Source: Bacteroidota bacterium (lineage in GTDB: Bacteria > Bacteroidota > Bacteroidia > Chitinophagales > Chitinophagaceae). From it: a DNA stretch of 64,000 bases. A model generated the notes under the pieces. It saw nothing but the letters and a program-made list of their open reading frames with translations. It was not told the origin of the DNA and searched no databases. The stretch's first letter is position 1; each line of letters opens with the position of its first letter. Shown piece by piece: positions 44,745-53,775 of the stretch. The DNA lies in NCBI GenBank assembly GCA_018267955.1, contig JAFDXL010000005.1:62001-126000 (forward strand), read 5' to 3'. Made by a program: the position numbers and the translations under genes.

Positions 44745-45344
44745 TTAGTTTGATTGACTGATGATCCTGCCGGGATTGCCTACTACCTTGGCACCATCAG
44801 GCACATCATTTATGATAACACTTCCCGCTCCTATCACACACCATTTCCCTATTTTTTTCCCGGGTATCACCACGGTTCCCGCTCCTATATGCGTGCCTTC
44901 TCCTACACTCACATCACCACACAGTGCCACGTTCGGAGAAATATGTACGTAGTCACCGATCACGCAATCATGATCTATAGAAGCATTTGTGTTGATGATA
45001 CAGTGCTGACCTATTATAGTATCCGGGTTTACCGAAACACCTGCCATTACCACAGTACCACGGTCTATGCTCGCACTCTTACTAATGGTTGCACCGGGAT
45101 GTACCACAGAGTAAAACAAAGTATCGGGCGATAGCTTCTCTGCTATTTTTTTACGTGTAGCATTATCGCCAATAGAAACGATCAGCGGTATATCTTCGTA
45201 CTCGGTTGCCTGAGGTAAGGTTATTTCATAACCGCTCAAATGATCTTTGGGGTTATCATCCCATACCATTATTTCCCTGATACCATTCAGTTCCAGGATA
45301 TCAACAATTACCTTACCGTGTCCGCTTGCTCCGTATATGATCAT
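44745..45344 (-). CDS. PglD-like sugar O/N-acetyltransferase
   Basis: The 199-residue protein has an N-terminal Rossmann-like UDP-sugar-binding half ([19 protein letters not shown]) and a C-terminal left-handed beta-helix built from hexapeptide repeats ([13 protein letters not shown] linker, then [20 protein letters not shown], with catalytic His in the DHD segment). It closes with GNPGRI. This is the layout of PglD/NeuD-family N-acetyltransferases, which acetylate UDP-4-amino-sugars using acetyl-CoA. It overlaps the sugar-transferase stop by 4 bp (ATGA). With its neighbours it predicts a UDP-2,4-diacetamido-trideoxyhexose. Confidence 0.92.
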   Translation of the reverse strand: MIIYGASGHGKVIVDILELNGIREIMVWDDNPKDHLSGYEITLPQATEYEDIPLIVSIGDNATRKKIAEKLSPDTLFYSVVHPGATISKSASIDRGTVVMAGVSVNPDTIIGQHCIINTNASIDHDCVIGDYVHISPNVALCGDVSVGEGTHIGAGTVVIPGKKIGKWCVIGAGSVIINDVPDGAKVVGNPGRIISQSN

Positions 45345-45967
45345 ACTAAATCCTGTTTTGGTGTGCCTTTAAATTTTTCCATGGTTGTAGCATCATTTTG
45401 ATTGACTCCCTTCGCAGCAAATACTTTCCCTATGGTCATAAAAACGATCTTTAGATCCAGTGCAAAACTAAGATGATTCACATAGTAAACATCATATTCA
45501 AATTTATCTTCCCAGGATATGGAGTTACGGCCATTTACCTGAGCCCATCCCGTGATGCCGGGCTTCACGTGATGCCTGGTACGTTGTCTCTCATTATATA
45601 GTGGCAGGTACTCCGCCAGCAAGGGCCTTGGCCCTATAAGGCTCATATCTCCCTTCAGCACATTTATCAATTGCAGCAGCTCGTCCAGTGATGCTTTACG
45701 CACTATCCTGCCAACTGCTGTAAGCCTTTCGCTATCAGGCAGCAGGTTACCATGCTCATCTTTCTTATCATTCATGGTCTTGAACTTCAATATGCGAAAG
45801 ATCCTTCCTTTGTATCCCGGCCTCGGTTGCACAAAAAATGGTTTGCCGTCATTGGCAATAAAAAGCAGTATCGTCGTCAGTAAAATAACAGGGGATAATA
45901 TCACCAGCACCACAAGCGATATGATCTTGTCGGCCAATGGTTTTGTGATGTCCCTGTATAGCTGCAT
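45341..45967 (-). CDS. PglC-like monotopic phosphoglycosyl transferase
   Basis: The 208-residue initiating transferase of the WcaJ/PglC superfamily has a membrane-inserting helix (residues about 14-37) and the [13 protein letters not shown] loop. The catalytic Asp95-Glu96 lies in ASLDELLQ, then [13 protein letters not shown] and [19 protein letters not shown] are the family hallmarks. It moves a phosphosugar from UDP onto undecaprenyl phosphate, starting the repeat unit. The compact single-domain size places it with PglC rather than the larger WcaJ/WbaP enzymes. It is coupled with genes on both sides by overlapping codons. Confidence 0.95.
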   Translation of the reverse strand: MQLYRDITKPLADKIISLVVLVILSPVILLTTILLFIANDGKPFFVQPRPGYKGRIFRILKFKTMNDKKDEHGNLLPDSERLTAVGRIVRKASLDELLQLINVLKGDMSLIGPRPLLAEYLPLYNERQRTRHHVKPGITGWAQVNGRNSISWEDKFEYDVYYVNHLSFALDLKIVFMTIGKVFAAKGVNQNDATTMEKFKGTPKQDLV

Positions 45968-47202
45968 TATGCCATTGCCTTATTTACTACTTGCGCAATA
46001 AAATCTATCATCCGCCCGTATACCACTTTAGCATCACCTAACTGCACTGTCAGCGCAAGGGCATTGCTTCTATATTGTTGCAGTAATTCTTTACTATCCA
46101 TGAACCCTGCAATATTCTTTGCCAGGCCGGCAGCATCACCACTTTTATTATTGAAGCCCACTCTATTGGTTACGATAATGTCTGCCATCTCACTATGCAG
46201 CGAATTCATGATTGGCAGCCCAGCTGCGAGATAGTCAAACAATTTATAGGTGACTGATTGTGTAGCGCCCGGTACATGTTGCGTAAGGCCTATGTCTGAC
46301 AGGTATAGTTCGCGATACATCCCTTCGTGATCCAGCCAGCCCAGGTATTGTACATTAGGTAATTGCTTCTGTTTCTCTTTCACCAATTCCTCCTGCGGCC
46401 CTTTACCTGCTATTACAAATTTTGTTTTACCTGGATATTCCTTTTCCAGTATCTCAGCTGCATTCAATATCGTGGGGATGTCATAAGAGCTTGCAAGGGA
46501 ACCTGCATAGATGATCCTTAGTATAGACTCATCCTTTTTATGTGTACTACTCAGCTTTTCAAACGCCTGTTTTATTTCTTCATAAGGTACTGCCGGGTAA
46601 AAACACCCTGCCGGCTTATTCGTCTTAAAATATTGCTGTGCCCATTTTATGTAATCGTTCGATATCGCAGTTACCGCTGCACAATCGCGCATGATCTGTT
46701 TTACTTTACCATAAAATGGCGACAAAGCTGTTTTTGCCAAGCCTTTCACGGAAGGAGGGAATGCTTTGATAAAAACATCCGGCCAGGGATCTATTATGTC
46801 TACGATCACAGGCACACCATGTTTCTTTCCCCATTCAGTTATCTTTTGTACAGTGCTTAGTGGTGGCAGGCTTATTAAAATAGCATCCGGCTTATCTTTT
46901 CTCTCCTCTATCTCCTGCAATAATTTCTTTGCAAGGTCCAGGTGCGCCATCATGCGCTCAGCAGAGATATTTTTTTGGTAGGGTTTGGAATGTATATACA
47001 CTACTTCATATCGGTCTGGCGTCACTGTATGATACGAATTAGATTCATATCGCTGCGATTTAGAGAAGTGATTGAAGGTGGTAGTGAAGAATACAATATT
47101 ATGCCCTGCACGAATACCGGCATTTGCAATGCCCATAAAGCGCATCGGGCGCACCTTATCTACAGGTGTGGGTTCAAAAGCAGATATCAGCCAGATGTTC
47201 AT
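45967..47202 (-). CDS. GT4-family glycosyltransferase, PglA/WbuB-like
   Basis: The 411-residue GT-B enzyme probably adds the second sugar to the lipid-linked monosaccharide. It has the N-terminal [10 protein letters not shown] loop, a central [13 protein letters not shown], and the donor-binding motif in the C-terminal half ([39 protein letters not shown], with an acidic residue near EMADII). This resembles WbuB-type and PglA-type transferases, which usually sit next to the phosphoglycosyl transferase, as here. ATG 47202 is used; a TTG at 47208 would add only two residues. It overlaps the next gene by 1 bp. Confidence 0.85.
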   Translation of the reverse strand: MNIWLISAFEPTPVDKVRPMRFMGIANAGIRAGHNIVFFTTTFNHFSKSQRYESNSYHTVTPDRYEVVYIHSKPYQKNISAERMMAHLDLAKKLLQEIEERKDKPDAILISLPPLSTVQKITEWGKKHGVPVIVDIIDPWPDVFIKAFPPSVKGLAKTALSPFYGKVKQIMRDCAAVTAISNDYIKWAQQYFKTNKPAGCFYPAVPYEEIKQAFEKLSSTHKKDESILRIIYAGSLASSYDIPTILNAAEILEKEYPGKTKFVIAGKGPQEELVKEKQKQLPNVQYLGWLDHEGMYRELYLSDIGLTQHVPGATQSVTYKLFDYLAAGLPIMNSLHSEMADIIVTNRVGFNNKSGDAAGLAKNIAGFMDSKELLQQYRSNALALTVQLGDAKVVYGRMIDFIAQVVNKAMA

Positions 47203-47208
47203 CAACAA

Positions 47209-48936
47209 TTATCGTTCTACTACACAGTTCTCCAGCACCAGCATATCCATGCGGGTACGCAGGAAGCAATCCAACGCTTCTGCCGGTGTATTTACGATAG
47301 GTTCATTTTCGTTGAAGGATGTATTCAGTAATATGGGCACTCCTGTTTTCTGCCTGAAGGCATCTATCAGTCCATAATATCTTGGAGACACTTCTTTATC
47401 TACACTTTGCAACCTGCCAGTTCCATCTACGTGCGTTACAGCAGGTATCTCTTTATATTTTTCCTTTTTTATCGGGAACACCTTTTCCATGAACGGTACA
47501 TTCTCTGTACGTTCAAAATATTCTGGTACATATTCTTTAAGTATAGATGGCGCAAATGGCCTGAAGCTTTCACGACGTTTGATCTTTGCATTCAGCAGAT
47601 CTTTCGCATCGGTCCTGCGCGGATCGGCTAGTATAGAACGTCCTCCCAATGCACGCGGCCCAAATTCTGCTCTTCCCTGGAACCAGCCTATCACACCTGC
47701 GTTCACCAACTTATCCGAAACATAATCATACAATTCAGCATCAGCTAAACGCTTGTAGCTTATGTTCCTGCTCTTCAAAAATTCTTCGATCTGTTCGTTG
47801 CTGAATTTGCTGCCGGTATAGGCCGAGTAGATAGGCTTGGCACGAGGCATATCCAGCGTTTGATTATATACATAATACGCAGCGCCCATAGAGATGCCCG
47901 CATCATGCCCTGCTGATGGTATATACAGTTCTTCAAACCCTGAGTTAGCCAGTATCTTACCATTGGCAACTGAATTCTGCGCTACGCCACCCGCAACGCA
48001 TAGATTCTTTAATCCTGTACGCTTTTGCAGGTGATTAACAATATGGAATATTAGCTCCTCTGTAAATCGCTGTACCGAAGCTGCTATATCTTTATGATAC
48101 TGTGTCAGCTCATCCTCTTTTTTTCTGGCCGGTCCGAATTGCTCTTCCATATAGGATGTAAAAAGTGTCCCCACTACCGGTATATGATCATCGCCATAGG
48201 TTACCACTACATCCTTGGCCGACTTGAAATATTTAGGATTCCAGTCGAACAGGCCATTGTCGGTAAACTTAATTACATCTCTTAGTTTATCTACGTATTT
48301 AGGTTCGCCGTACGGCGCAAGCCCCATTACTTTGTATTCATCACCATAATGGGGAAAGCCAAGGAACTGCGTAAACGAAGTATAGAAGGTACCAACAGAA
48401 ACAGGGAAATCTACTGAGTCTATTACCTCAATTTTATTTCCTTTACCACGGCCTATCATAGTGGTAGTAAAATCACCTGATCCATCTATAGATAGTAATG
48501 CAGCCTCATCAAACGGACTGGCAAAAAATGCGGAGGCAAGATGGCTTCTATGATGCTCTACCTGGTGTATCTTAGGTTTGATCTTATCGGCATCAACGCC
48601 AGACATGCGAGAAAATTCCTGCTCCAGCGATGCCACTTTTTTGTTGTTGCTCAACCTGTTTAATACAGTCTTTACGCCGCCCTGCGGGTTCTTCAGCAGG
48701 TACAGCATTTTCTTATCCAGCTTAGCCTTAGGGTCTCTTCCTATTGCTATATGGTCAACCTGGTCAAGGGTAATGCCTAATTCATCCAAACAAAACTGTA
48801 TAGCTTTTTCAGGGAAACCTGCCCAGTGCTTCACACGAGTGAATCTCTCTTCTTCTGATGCGGCTATTAACACACCATCTTTTAATATAGCCGCACTTGA
48901 GTCGGCATGGTATGCATTAATACCTAAGATTATCAT
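47209..48936 (-). CDS. NodU/TobZ-family carbamoyltransferase
   Basis: The 575-residue O-carbamoyltransferase has an N-terminal Kae1-like domain (LGINAYHADSSAAILKDG, then SEEERFTRVKHWAG, and HHRSHLASAFFAS with metal His residues) and a C-terminal carbamoyltransferase region (RAEFGPRALGGRSILADPR; TGVPILLNTSFNENEPIV). Both halves are intact. These enzymes carbamoylate a sugar hydroxyl using carbamoyl phosphate and ATP, as in Nod factors, nebramycin and some O antigens, so an O-carbamoyl group on the glycan is predicted. It directly follows the GT4 gene in the operon with no gap. Confidence 0.92.
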   Translation of the reverse strand: MIILGINAYHADSSAAILKDGVLIAASEEERFTRVKHWAGFPEKAIQFCLDELGITLDQVDHIAIGRDPKAKLDKKMLYLLKNPQGGVKTVLNRLSNNKKVASLEQEFSRMSGVDADKIKPKIHQVEHHRSHLASAFFASPFDEAALLSIDGSGDFTTTMIGRGKGNKIEVIDSVDFPVSVGTFYTSFTQFLGFPHYGDEYKVMGLAPYGEPKYVDKLRDVIKFTDNGLFDWNPKYFKSAKDVVVTYGDDHIPVVGTLFTSYMEEQFGPARKKEDELTQYHKDIAASVQRFTEELIFHIVNHLQKRTGLKNLCVAGGVAQNSVANGKILANSGFEELYIPSAGHDAGISMGAAYYVYNQTLDMPRAKPIYSAYTGSKFSNEQIEEFLKSRNISYKRLADAELYDYVSDKLVNAGVIGWFQGRAEFGPRALGGRSILADPRRTDAKDLLNAKIKRRESFRPFAPSILKEYVPEYFERTENVPFMEKVFPIKKEKYKEIPAVTHVDGTGRLQSVDKEVSPRYYGLIDAFRQKTGVPILLNTSFNENEPIVNTPAEALDCFLRTRMDMLVLENCVVER

Positions 48937-48943
48937 TTGAATT

Positions 48944-50092
48944 TTATTTTATGGTTTGTGTGGGTACCGCCTGAGCAGTACCAAACATATTTTCGTATCC
49001 CTTTCTGATGGCAGGGACGTCTACTTTATTGAGAGCATATTCATAAGCCTGCATGGTCCAATGCTCATAAGTGTCATTATCAAAAGCAGTGAATACATCT
49101 ATACTTTTAACAAGTTCATCTGTATTCTCTATGCTTACATTATAGCCTGCCTTATTCTTCACCAAATCATTCCAGGGCGTAAAATTACTGGTAATAACAG
49201 GCATGCCCGCTGATAGTGCCTCAAAAATAGAATGACCGAAATTCTCGCTCTTGCTCGGTTGAACCATCACATGATAATGACTCAGCGTTTCTTTTACCTT
49301 TTCCGGTTCTAAAGAACCTTTATAATTAACTTGCACATTTGATGGCAGGCTAGCCATCAATGCTTTACACTCCTCCCAATATGCTTCATCTTTCACGGGG
49401 CCGTAAATATCATATACAATGTTGCCCTTGCTCTGCATGAGGGCCTCTATCACCAGTTTAATATTTTTCATGGGGCTTATAAGGGCTATACTCAACAGCT
49501 TGAGCTTACCCATCAATTTTTCAAGAGGCTCATAGTAACCTATTACTTTCGGGAAATTAGGAACCACCCATATCTTTACATTATCGCCAAACTGGTTCCT
49601 GATAAATTGCGCTTCTTCCTCCGTCGTTGCATGAAAATCTGCTAAACGATGCCAGGAACGCAATTTGAAAAGAGAGAAAAACAATTTCTTTTTAAAACTC
49701 TTCTGGCTCAAAGCACCTGCATGTAGCATACCTCTTACCGAAAGGATTTTCTTCGCATTAGTTTTAGCCAATAATGGTGCGATAGAAAAATAACGAGAGA
49801 AAATGCCATTAATAAAAACCACATCAGGCTGTATCTCGTCCAGAAGCCTCTGCAGAATATTTTGCCGGCATTCCTCTGGGGATGCATAATATACCAGCGT
49901 GCTTTCATTGTATTGTTGCCAGCTTCCATGTCTTACATTCAGCACTGTACCATCCATGTCCCTGTCACTGCAATACACATAAAAGCTTACCTCACCAGTG
50001 GCAAAGTTCTTTACCATATTATCCAGCGATTGGATAGGCCCCCCGGCTTTGTAGGCCGGTAAAAAATACTCGTATGTTACAAATACCTTTAT
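48944..50092 (-). CDS. GT4-family glycosyltransferase with apparent non-ATG start
   Basis: The gene is a GT-B enzyme with VRGMLHAGALSQKSFKKKLF and KLLSIALISPMKNIKLVIEA. The donor-site motif is VQPSKSENFGHSIFEALSAG, with both the GHSIFEAL Glu and the ENFG loop. The first ATG (50017) would miss the usual GT4 N-terminus. The frame reads on upstream as KVFVTYEYFLPAYKAGGP, exactly the first strand and acceptor loop of this family, to an ATA codon (50092-50090). That codon overlaps the polymerase stop as TGATA where TGATG is expected. A start at ATA or CTG 50095 is therefore inferred, giving about 382 residues. Confidence 0.8.
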   Translation of the reverse strand: MKVFVTYEYFLPAYKAGGPIQSLDNMVKNFATGEVSFYVYCSDRDMDGTVLNVRHGSWQQYNESTLVYYASPEECRQNILQRLLDEIQPDVVFINGIFSRYFSIAPLLAKTNAKKILSVRGMLHAGALSQKSFKKKLFFSLFKLRSWHRLADFHATTEEEAQFIRNQFGDNVKIWVVPNFPKVIGYYEPLEKLMGKLKLLSIALISPMKNIKLVIEALMQSKGNIVYDIYGPVKDEAYWEECKALMASLPSNVQVNYKGSLEPEKVKETLSHYHVMVQPSKSENFGHSIFEALSAGMPVITSNFTPWNDLVKNKAGYNVSIENTDELVKSIDVFTAFDNDTYEHWTMQAYEYALNKVDVPAIRKGYENMFGTAQAVPTQTIK

Positions 50093-51489
50093 CAGGCTTT
50101 AATATATTTATTCAGACGGGGGAATATAAGCCAGTTACCCAGCAATAATACAACCACATAGTTCCTTATAGACCCGAGGTAGAATATGATATCCGACTCA
50201 AAGGTACCAAGGCTCATAAACACTGCGATAAACAGGCAATAGGTAAATATCAAATTGTATCGCTTATTATTCATGATATAAGATGCCGCTTTACCTATAC
50301 CAAAGGCAATGATTAAAAGAGGAATTATCATGCCCCACAGGCCGAAATCAATATAAAAATCACAAAAATAGCCCATTGATATGGAGGTACCATGTGCAGC
50401 ATCCGTAAATGTTTTACCTGTGTAATAAGATGCTTTTGTAGATGGATCAAGAATGCCTTTATTATCGGAAAATGTTCTTGGCATTAATAGAAAAGTCAAT
50501 GCACTGGAAGTGTTCTTACCCTCGTCGAAGGGTATTACAGAGGGCACACGCGAGTAAACAGAAGAATACTGTTGCATATACTGCATACGGTGCAGCAATA
50601 TCTCTCCACCTTCAGAAAAGGCATTTGCATCATAGGCCTCGGCCTGGTCTGCTACATAGTTCAGTGCATCAGATGTGCTTACTGATATCTCTTGCTGCCG
50701 GCTACCTTGGTTCAGATAATTTCTATAATCATTCTTGATACTCGACCAAAAGACCATCAATACAACGACGAAGACAACAAATGGCAACAAACGGACAATA
50801 GCTTTAGTCTTGATATTTGGGAAAACCGTAAGATATGCGATAAGGATGTAGACAAATATTTCTTTAAAGCTTGAGAAGTAAGATACAAAGCTCAATATAA
50901 ATTCTGCTATAAAAATGAAAATGATAAGATTGCGGTATTGCGTTTTTCGCAGAAAAACAATAAACAGCAACATGATCAAAAACAACTTCTTAATTACCGC
51001 AAATGATTGTATTAACTGACTAACGGAGGATATAGAACGGGTTGCAGATATTAATATCGGAAAAAACAGGGAAGTAATCACATAGGCTGTTAATACCTTT
51101 TTTACATCCAGTTCCATCACAGCGGCACGCAGATCATCCAGCCCAGGTACTTTTTTCATCTTAAATACAAAAGAAGCAAGCCCTGCCATTAATACCAATT
51201 GTATTAATGTGAACATTACAAGAAACTCAGAATCAATACTTTCGTATAAAGAATCTAACGGTTGGTGTAAAAAATCGGCATACCATATTGCACCAAATAT
51301 TTGCAAAAACTGGTAAGCAAAAAGATATGGCAGCATTGGTGGTATTCTCGGGGTCCACAGTAAGGCAACTATGGTAGCAAGGGCTAGTCCTGCTATTATA
51401 GAAACATAAGCATACTGAGAAATAAACGCATATAATGAGAAAATTACGATTATTGAGACTATTGCATTATTGGGTCTTTTCTCTGCCAT
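50092..51489 (-). CDS. Wzy-like O-antigen polymerase
   Basis: The 465-residue integral membrane protein has about eleven to thirteen predicted helices and a large central loop of about 75 residues (roughly 280-350, hydrophilic, with RVPSVIPFDEGKNTSSAL). This is the general architecture of Wzy polymerases, which join lipid-linked repeat units on the outer face of the membrane. The sequence itself is poorly conserved, as is usual for this family, so the call rests on topology and the operon context. No Wzx-type flippase was found in the window; it may lie to the right. Confidence 0.75.
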   Translation of the reverse strand: MAEKRPNNAIVSIIVIFSLYAFISQYAYVSIIAGLALATIVALLWTPRIPPMLPYLFAYQFLQIFGAIWYADFLHQPLDSLYESIDSEFLVMFTLIQLVLMAGLASFVFKMKKVPGLDDLRAAVMELDVKKVLTAYVITSLFFPILISATRSISSVSQLIQSFAVIKKLFLIMLLFIVFLRKTQYRNLIIFIFIAEFILSFVSYFSSFKEIFVYILIAYLTVFPNIKTKAIVRLLPFVVFVVVLMVFWSSIKNDYRNYLNQGSRQQEISVSTSDALNYVADQAEAYDANAFSEGGEILLHRMQYMQQYSSVYSRVPSVIPFDEGKNTSSALTFLLMPRTFSDNKGILDPSTKASYYTGKTFTDAAHGTSISMGYFCDFYIDFGLWGMIIPLLIIAFGIGKAASYIMNNKRYNLIFTYCLFIAVFMSLGTFESDIIFYLGSIRNYVVVLLLGNWLIFPRLNKYIKA

Positions 51490-51491
51490 TC

Positions 51492-52586
51492 TTAATTCTT
51501 AATTCTTAACTCTAATGCTGATAGAATTTCACTCTTAAAAGCCTTCTCACTAAAAAGATTTTGTACTCTTTTCCTGCCGTTCTGCCCCATCTCTATTAAA
51601 GTTTGCCGATCATACAATTTATATATCCTATCCGCAATACCGGCCGGGTCTTCCTTAGCAACTACAAAACCGGTCCTCCCATCTTCTACGATCTCACTTA
51701 ATGCGCCGGCATCTGTTACAATGGTTGCGCAATAATACATACCCGATTCTGCTGCTACCAATCCAAAGGACTCATTTTTTCTGCTAGGTACAACTACAAC
51801 ATCAAGGTTTTCATAAACCTGCCCCTTGTCCTCCACATATCCGTTCCAGTTCACCAGTTCACCTAATCCACTTGCAGATATTTTGTTTTTCAAAATTTCA
51901 ATATAATCCTTATCACCGGTACCGGTGATAGATAAGACGAAATCCATCTTTCCCTTCAATAAGATAAGGGCATCTATAAGATCTTCATGTCCTTTGGTTT
52001 TCAGCACCTGGCCTATAATGCCTATTCTTAACACATCACCTGGCATATATGCCTTTTTTACCCCGTCAACCCCCTTTGTGCTGTTGTATACAACTCTGAC
52101 CATCGTTTCCGGGACACTACAAGCCAATAAATCTTTCTTAATAAATTCAGAAACTGCGATAAATTTATTTGTCTTTGGTAACACTTTCTGAATAAATCCC
52201 TTACCTCTTTTTACATACGCATGTTCCTCATGCACATGCAGCACTACAGATTTCTTTCTGAGAAATGGCCATAACAATATTACGTTACGATAAGAGTCTG
52301 TGTAAATAATATCCGGTTTATACTCTCTTATTATTTTCATATAAGACAACCATGCACCGGGTATATGTATTAGGGTATCCAGTGTCCATAACGGCTTGGT
52401 TATATATATCCACCCCAGCTTAATGATCTTATATGCAATATTTCTGTGTTCCAATTCCTTTTTAAACGCCCCATCGTTCCACCCACTGATGAGCGTCAGC
52501 AAATCGGCGCTCGTATTCAATGCTTCTAGTGCCTGCAAGCCCACTACTTCTTTACCGTATATATAGTTTCCTGCAATTACAGCCAA
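51492..52586 (-). CDS. GT4-family glycosyltransferase
   Basis: The 364-residue GT-B enzyme starts with ILAVIAGNYIYGKEVVGLQA, the family's first Rossmann strand, and has VVLHVHEEHAYVKRGKGF. The C-terminal donor site has LRIGIIGQVLKTKGHEDLID and VVPSRKNESFGLVAAESGM. The first codon of the usable frame is TTG 52586; the frame continues upstream (KRNQPRILAV) to a CTG at 52613, which would better complete the first strand, so the true start is uncertain. It lies 13 bp after the next GT gene. Which linkage it makes is unknown. Confidence 0.85.
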   Translation of the reverse strand: MAVIAGNYIYGKEVVGLQALEALNTSADLLTLISGWNDGAFKKELEHRNIAYKIIKLGWIYITKPLWTLDTLIHIPGAWLSYMKIIREYKPDIIYTDSYRNVILLWPFLRKKSVVLHVHEEHAYVKRGKGFIQKVLPKTNKFIAVSEFIKKDLLACSVPETMVRVVYNSTKGVDGVKKAYMPGDVLRIGIIGQVLKTKGHEDLIDALILLKGKMDFVLSITGTGDKDYIEILKNKISASGLGELVNWNGYVEDKGQVYENLDVVVVPSRKNESFGLVAAESGMYYCATIVTDAGALSEIVEDGRTGFVVAKEDPAGIADRIYKLYDRQTLIEMGQNGRKRVQNLFSEKAFKSEILSALELRIKN

Positions 52587-52599
52587 TATCCTGGGTTGG

Positions 52600-53775
52600 T
52601 TACGCTTTTCCAGAAGGTATTATTTTAAGTAGGGTAAGGATATTATTACAAATATGCTCAAAAGAAAAATCAGCAATAATCTGTTTTGACCGCGCTCCGG
52701 CTTTTCTCAGTCCATCCTCAGATGCTGTTACTTTCCTGATGTAATCTACAGCGCCCATAGTATCCCCCGGCGATATGATAGTACCATTATCTTTTATGAG
52801 GTCGATAGACCCCCCGCATTTTGTTGTAGCTATTACAGCCCTTCCACTGGCCATTGCTTCATTAATGCCCAAGCCCCATGTTTCGGGTCCGTTAGAAGGC
52901 AGGATGAATACATCTCCAAGACGATAAACTACAGGCATCCTGTTCTGATTCTGAAACCCCAGGAACAGTATCCTTTCATCTCCTTTGGCTTGTTCTTTAA
53001 GTATGGCTTCTGTTTCTCCATTTCCTACAATCACAAATCTGTACCTGTCGTCCGAGAGTATGTCCGCCATTTGCAATAGCAATTGCACATTTTTACTCGG
53101 CTCCAGTTTTCCTGCATACAATATCACCACTTTATCCTTTCCTATTCCCAGTTCTTGTCGCCATCTTGCAGCTTCTGTGTCATAATTATCTCCTTCACCT
53201 GCAAATCTCTTATTATCTATTGCATGTGGTACATACCAAAGTTCATTTTCTTTAATGCCATGCGCCAGGAAGTATTGTTTATTGTTCTCACCAACATACA
53301 TGGCATAATCCACAAAAGAATAGATATATTTCAGTACAGGCGTCCTCAACAACTTTTTTATACCGGCACGCTCTTCAAGCAAGGTAGAGTCACCTCTAAA
53401 TAATACAGGTATCTTCCCTTTAAAATATCGCATGCAAGCCAGGTGGCTTTTAAAGGGCCATCCTATCACCAGCACACAGTCTGCTTTCCATTCCTTTATT
53501 TCACTGATAAGGGTGGGGTTATATATCCCTTTAAAATGATGGGAGCCCGGGTCGACACTTACATTTTTTACAAACTTATAGTCATATCCATCCAGCAATG
53601 GTATATCCCAACTGATAACCTTACCGAAACCCGGATCATATTTTTCATTCGTTTGCGATTGTTCCCATGTATAAAATACACGTAGGGTCACTTCACCGCT
53701 TTCTGCCAATAACCTGAACCAGGGAGCATTGTATTGTATCGGGTGTGTTGTAACTATGGCCAGTCGTCTTCCCAT
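52600..53775 (-). CDS. GT4-family glycosyltransferase
   Basis: The 391-residue GT-B enzyme has an N-terminal RLAIVTTHPIQYNAPWFRLL, typical of one GT4 subgroup with a THPIQY motif. The donor-binding half has KVVILYAGKLEPSKNVQLLL and DVFILPSNGPETWGLGINEA, where the WGLGINEAMASG segment carries the conserved acidic residue. The THPIQY class is often found in Bacteroidota polysaccharide loci and resembles rhamnosyl or mannosyl transferases, but specificity is not predictable. It overlaps the next gene by 1 bp and so is translationally linked. Confidence 0.88.
   Translation of the reverse strand: MGRRLAIVTTHPIQYNAPWFRLLAESGEVTLRVFYTWEQSQTNEKYDPGFGKVISWDIPLLDGYDYKFVKNVSVDPGSHHFKGIYNPTLISEIKEWKADCVLVIGWPFKSHLACMRYFKGKIPVLFRGDSTLLEERAGIKKLLRTPVLKYIYSFVDYAMYVGENNKQYFLAHGIKENELWYVPHAIDNKRFAGEGDNYDTEAARWRQELGIGKDKVVILYAGKLEPSKNVQLLLQMADILSDDRYRFVIVGNGETEAILKEQAKGDERILFLGFQNQNRMPVVYRLGDVFILPSNGPETWGLGINEAMASGRAVIATTKCGGSIDLIKDNGTIISPGDTMGAVDYIRKVTASEDGLRKAGARSKQIIADFSFEHICNNILTLLKIIPSGKA

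Noticed and set aside
48944-50095. Glycosyltransferase as a pseudogene
   Set aside because: The frame is intact from the first strand to the stop; only the start codon is unusual, so a rare start is more economical than decay.
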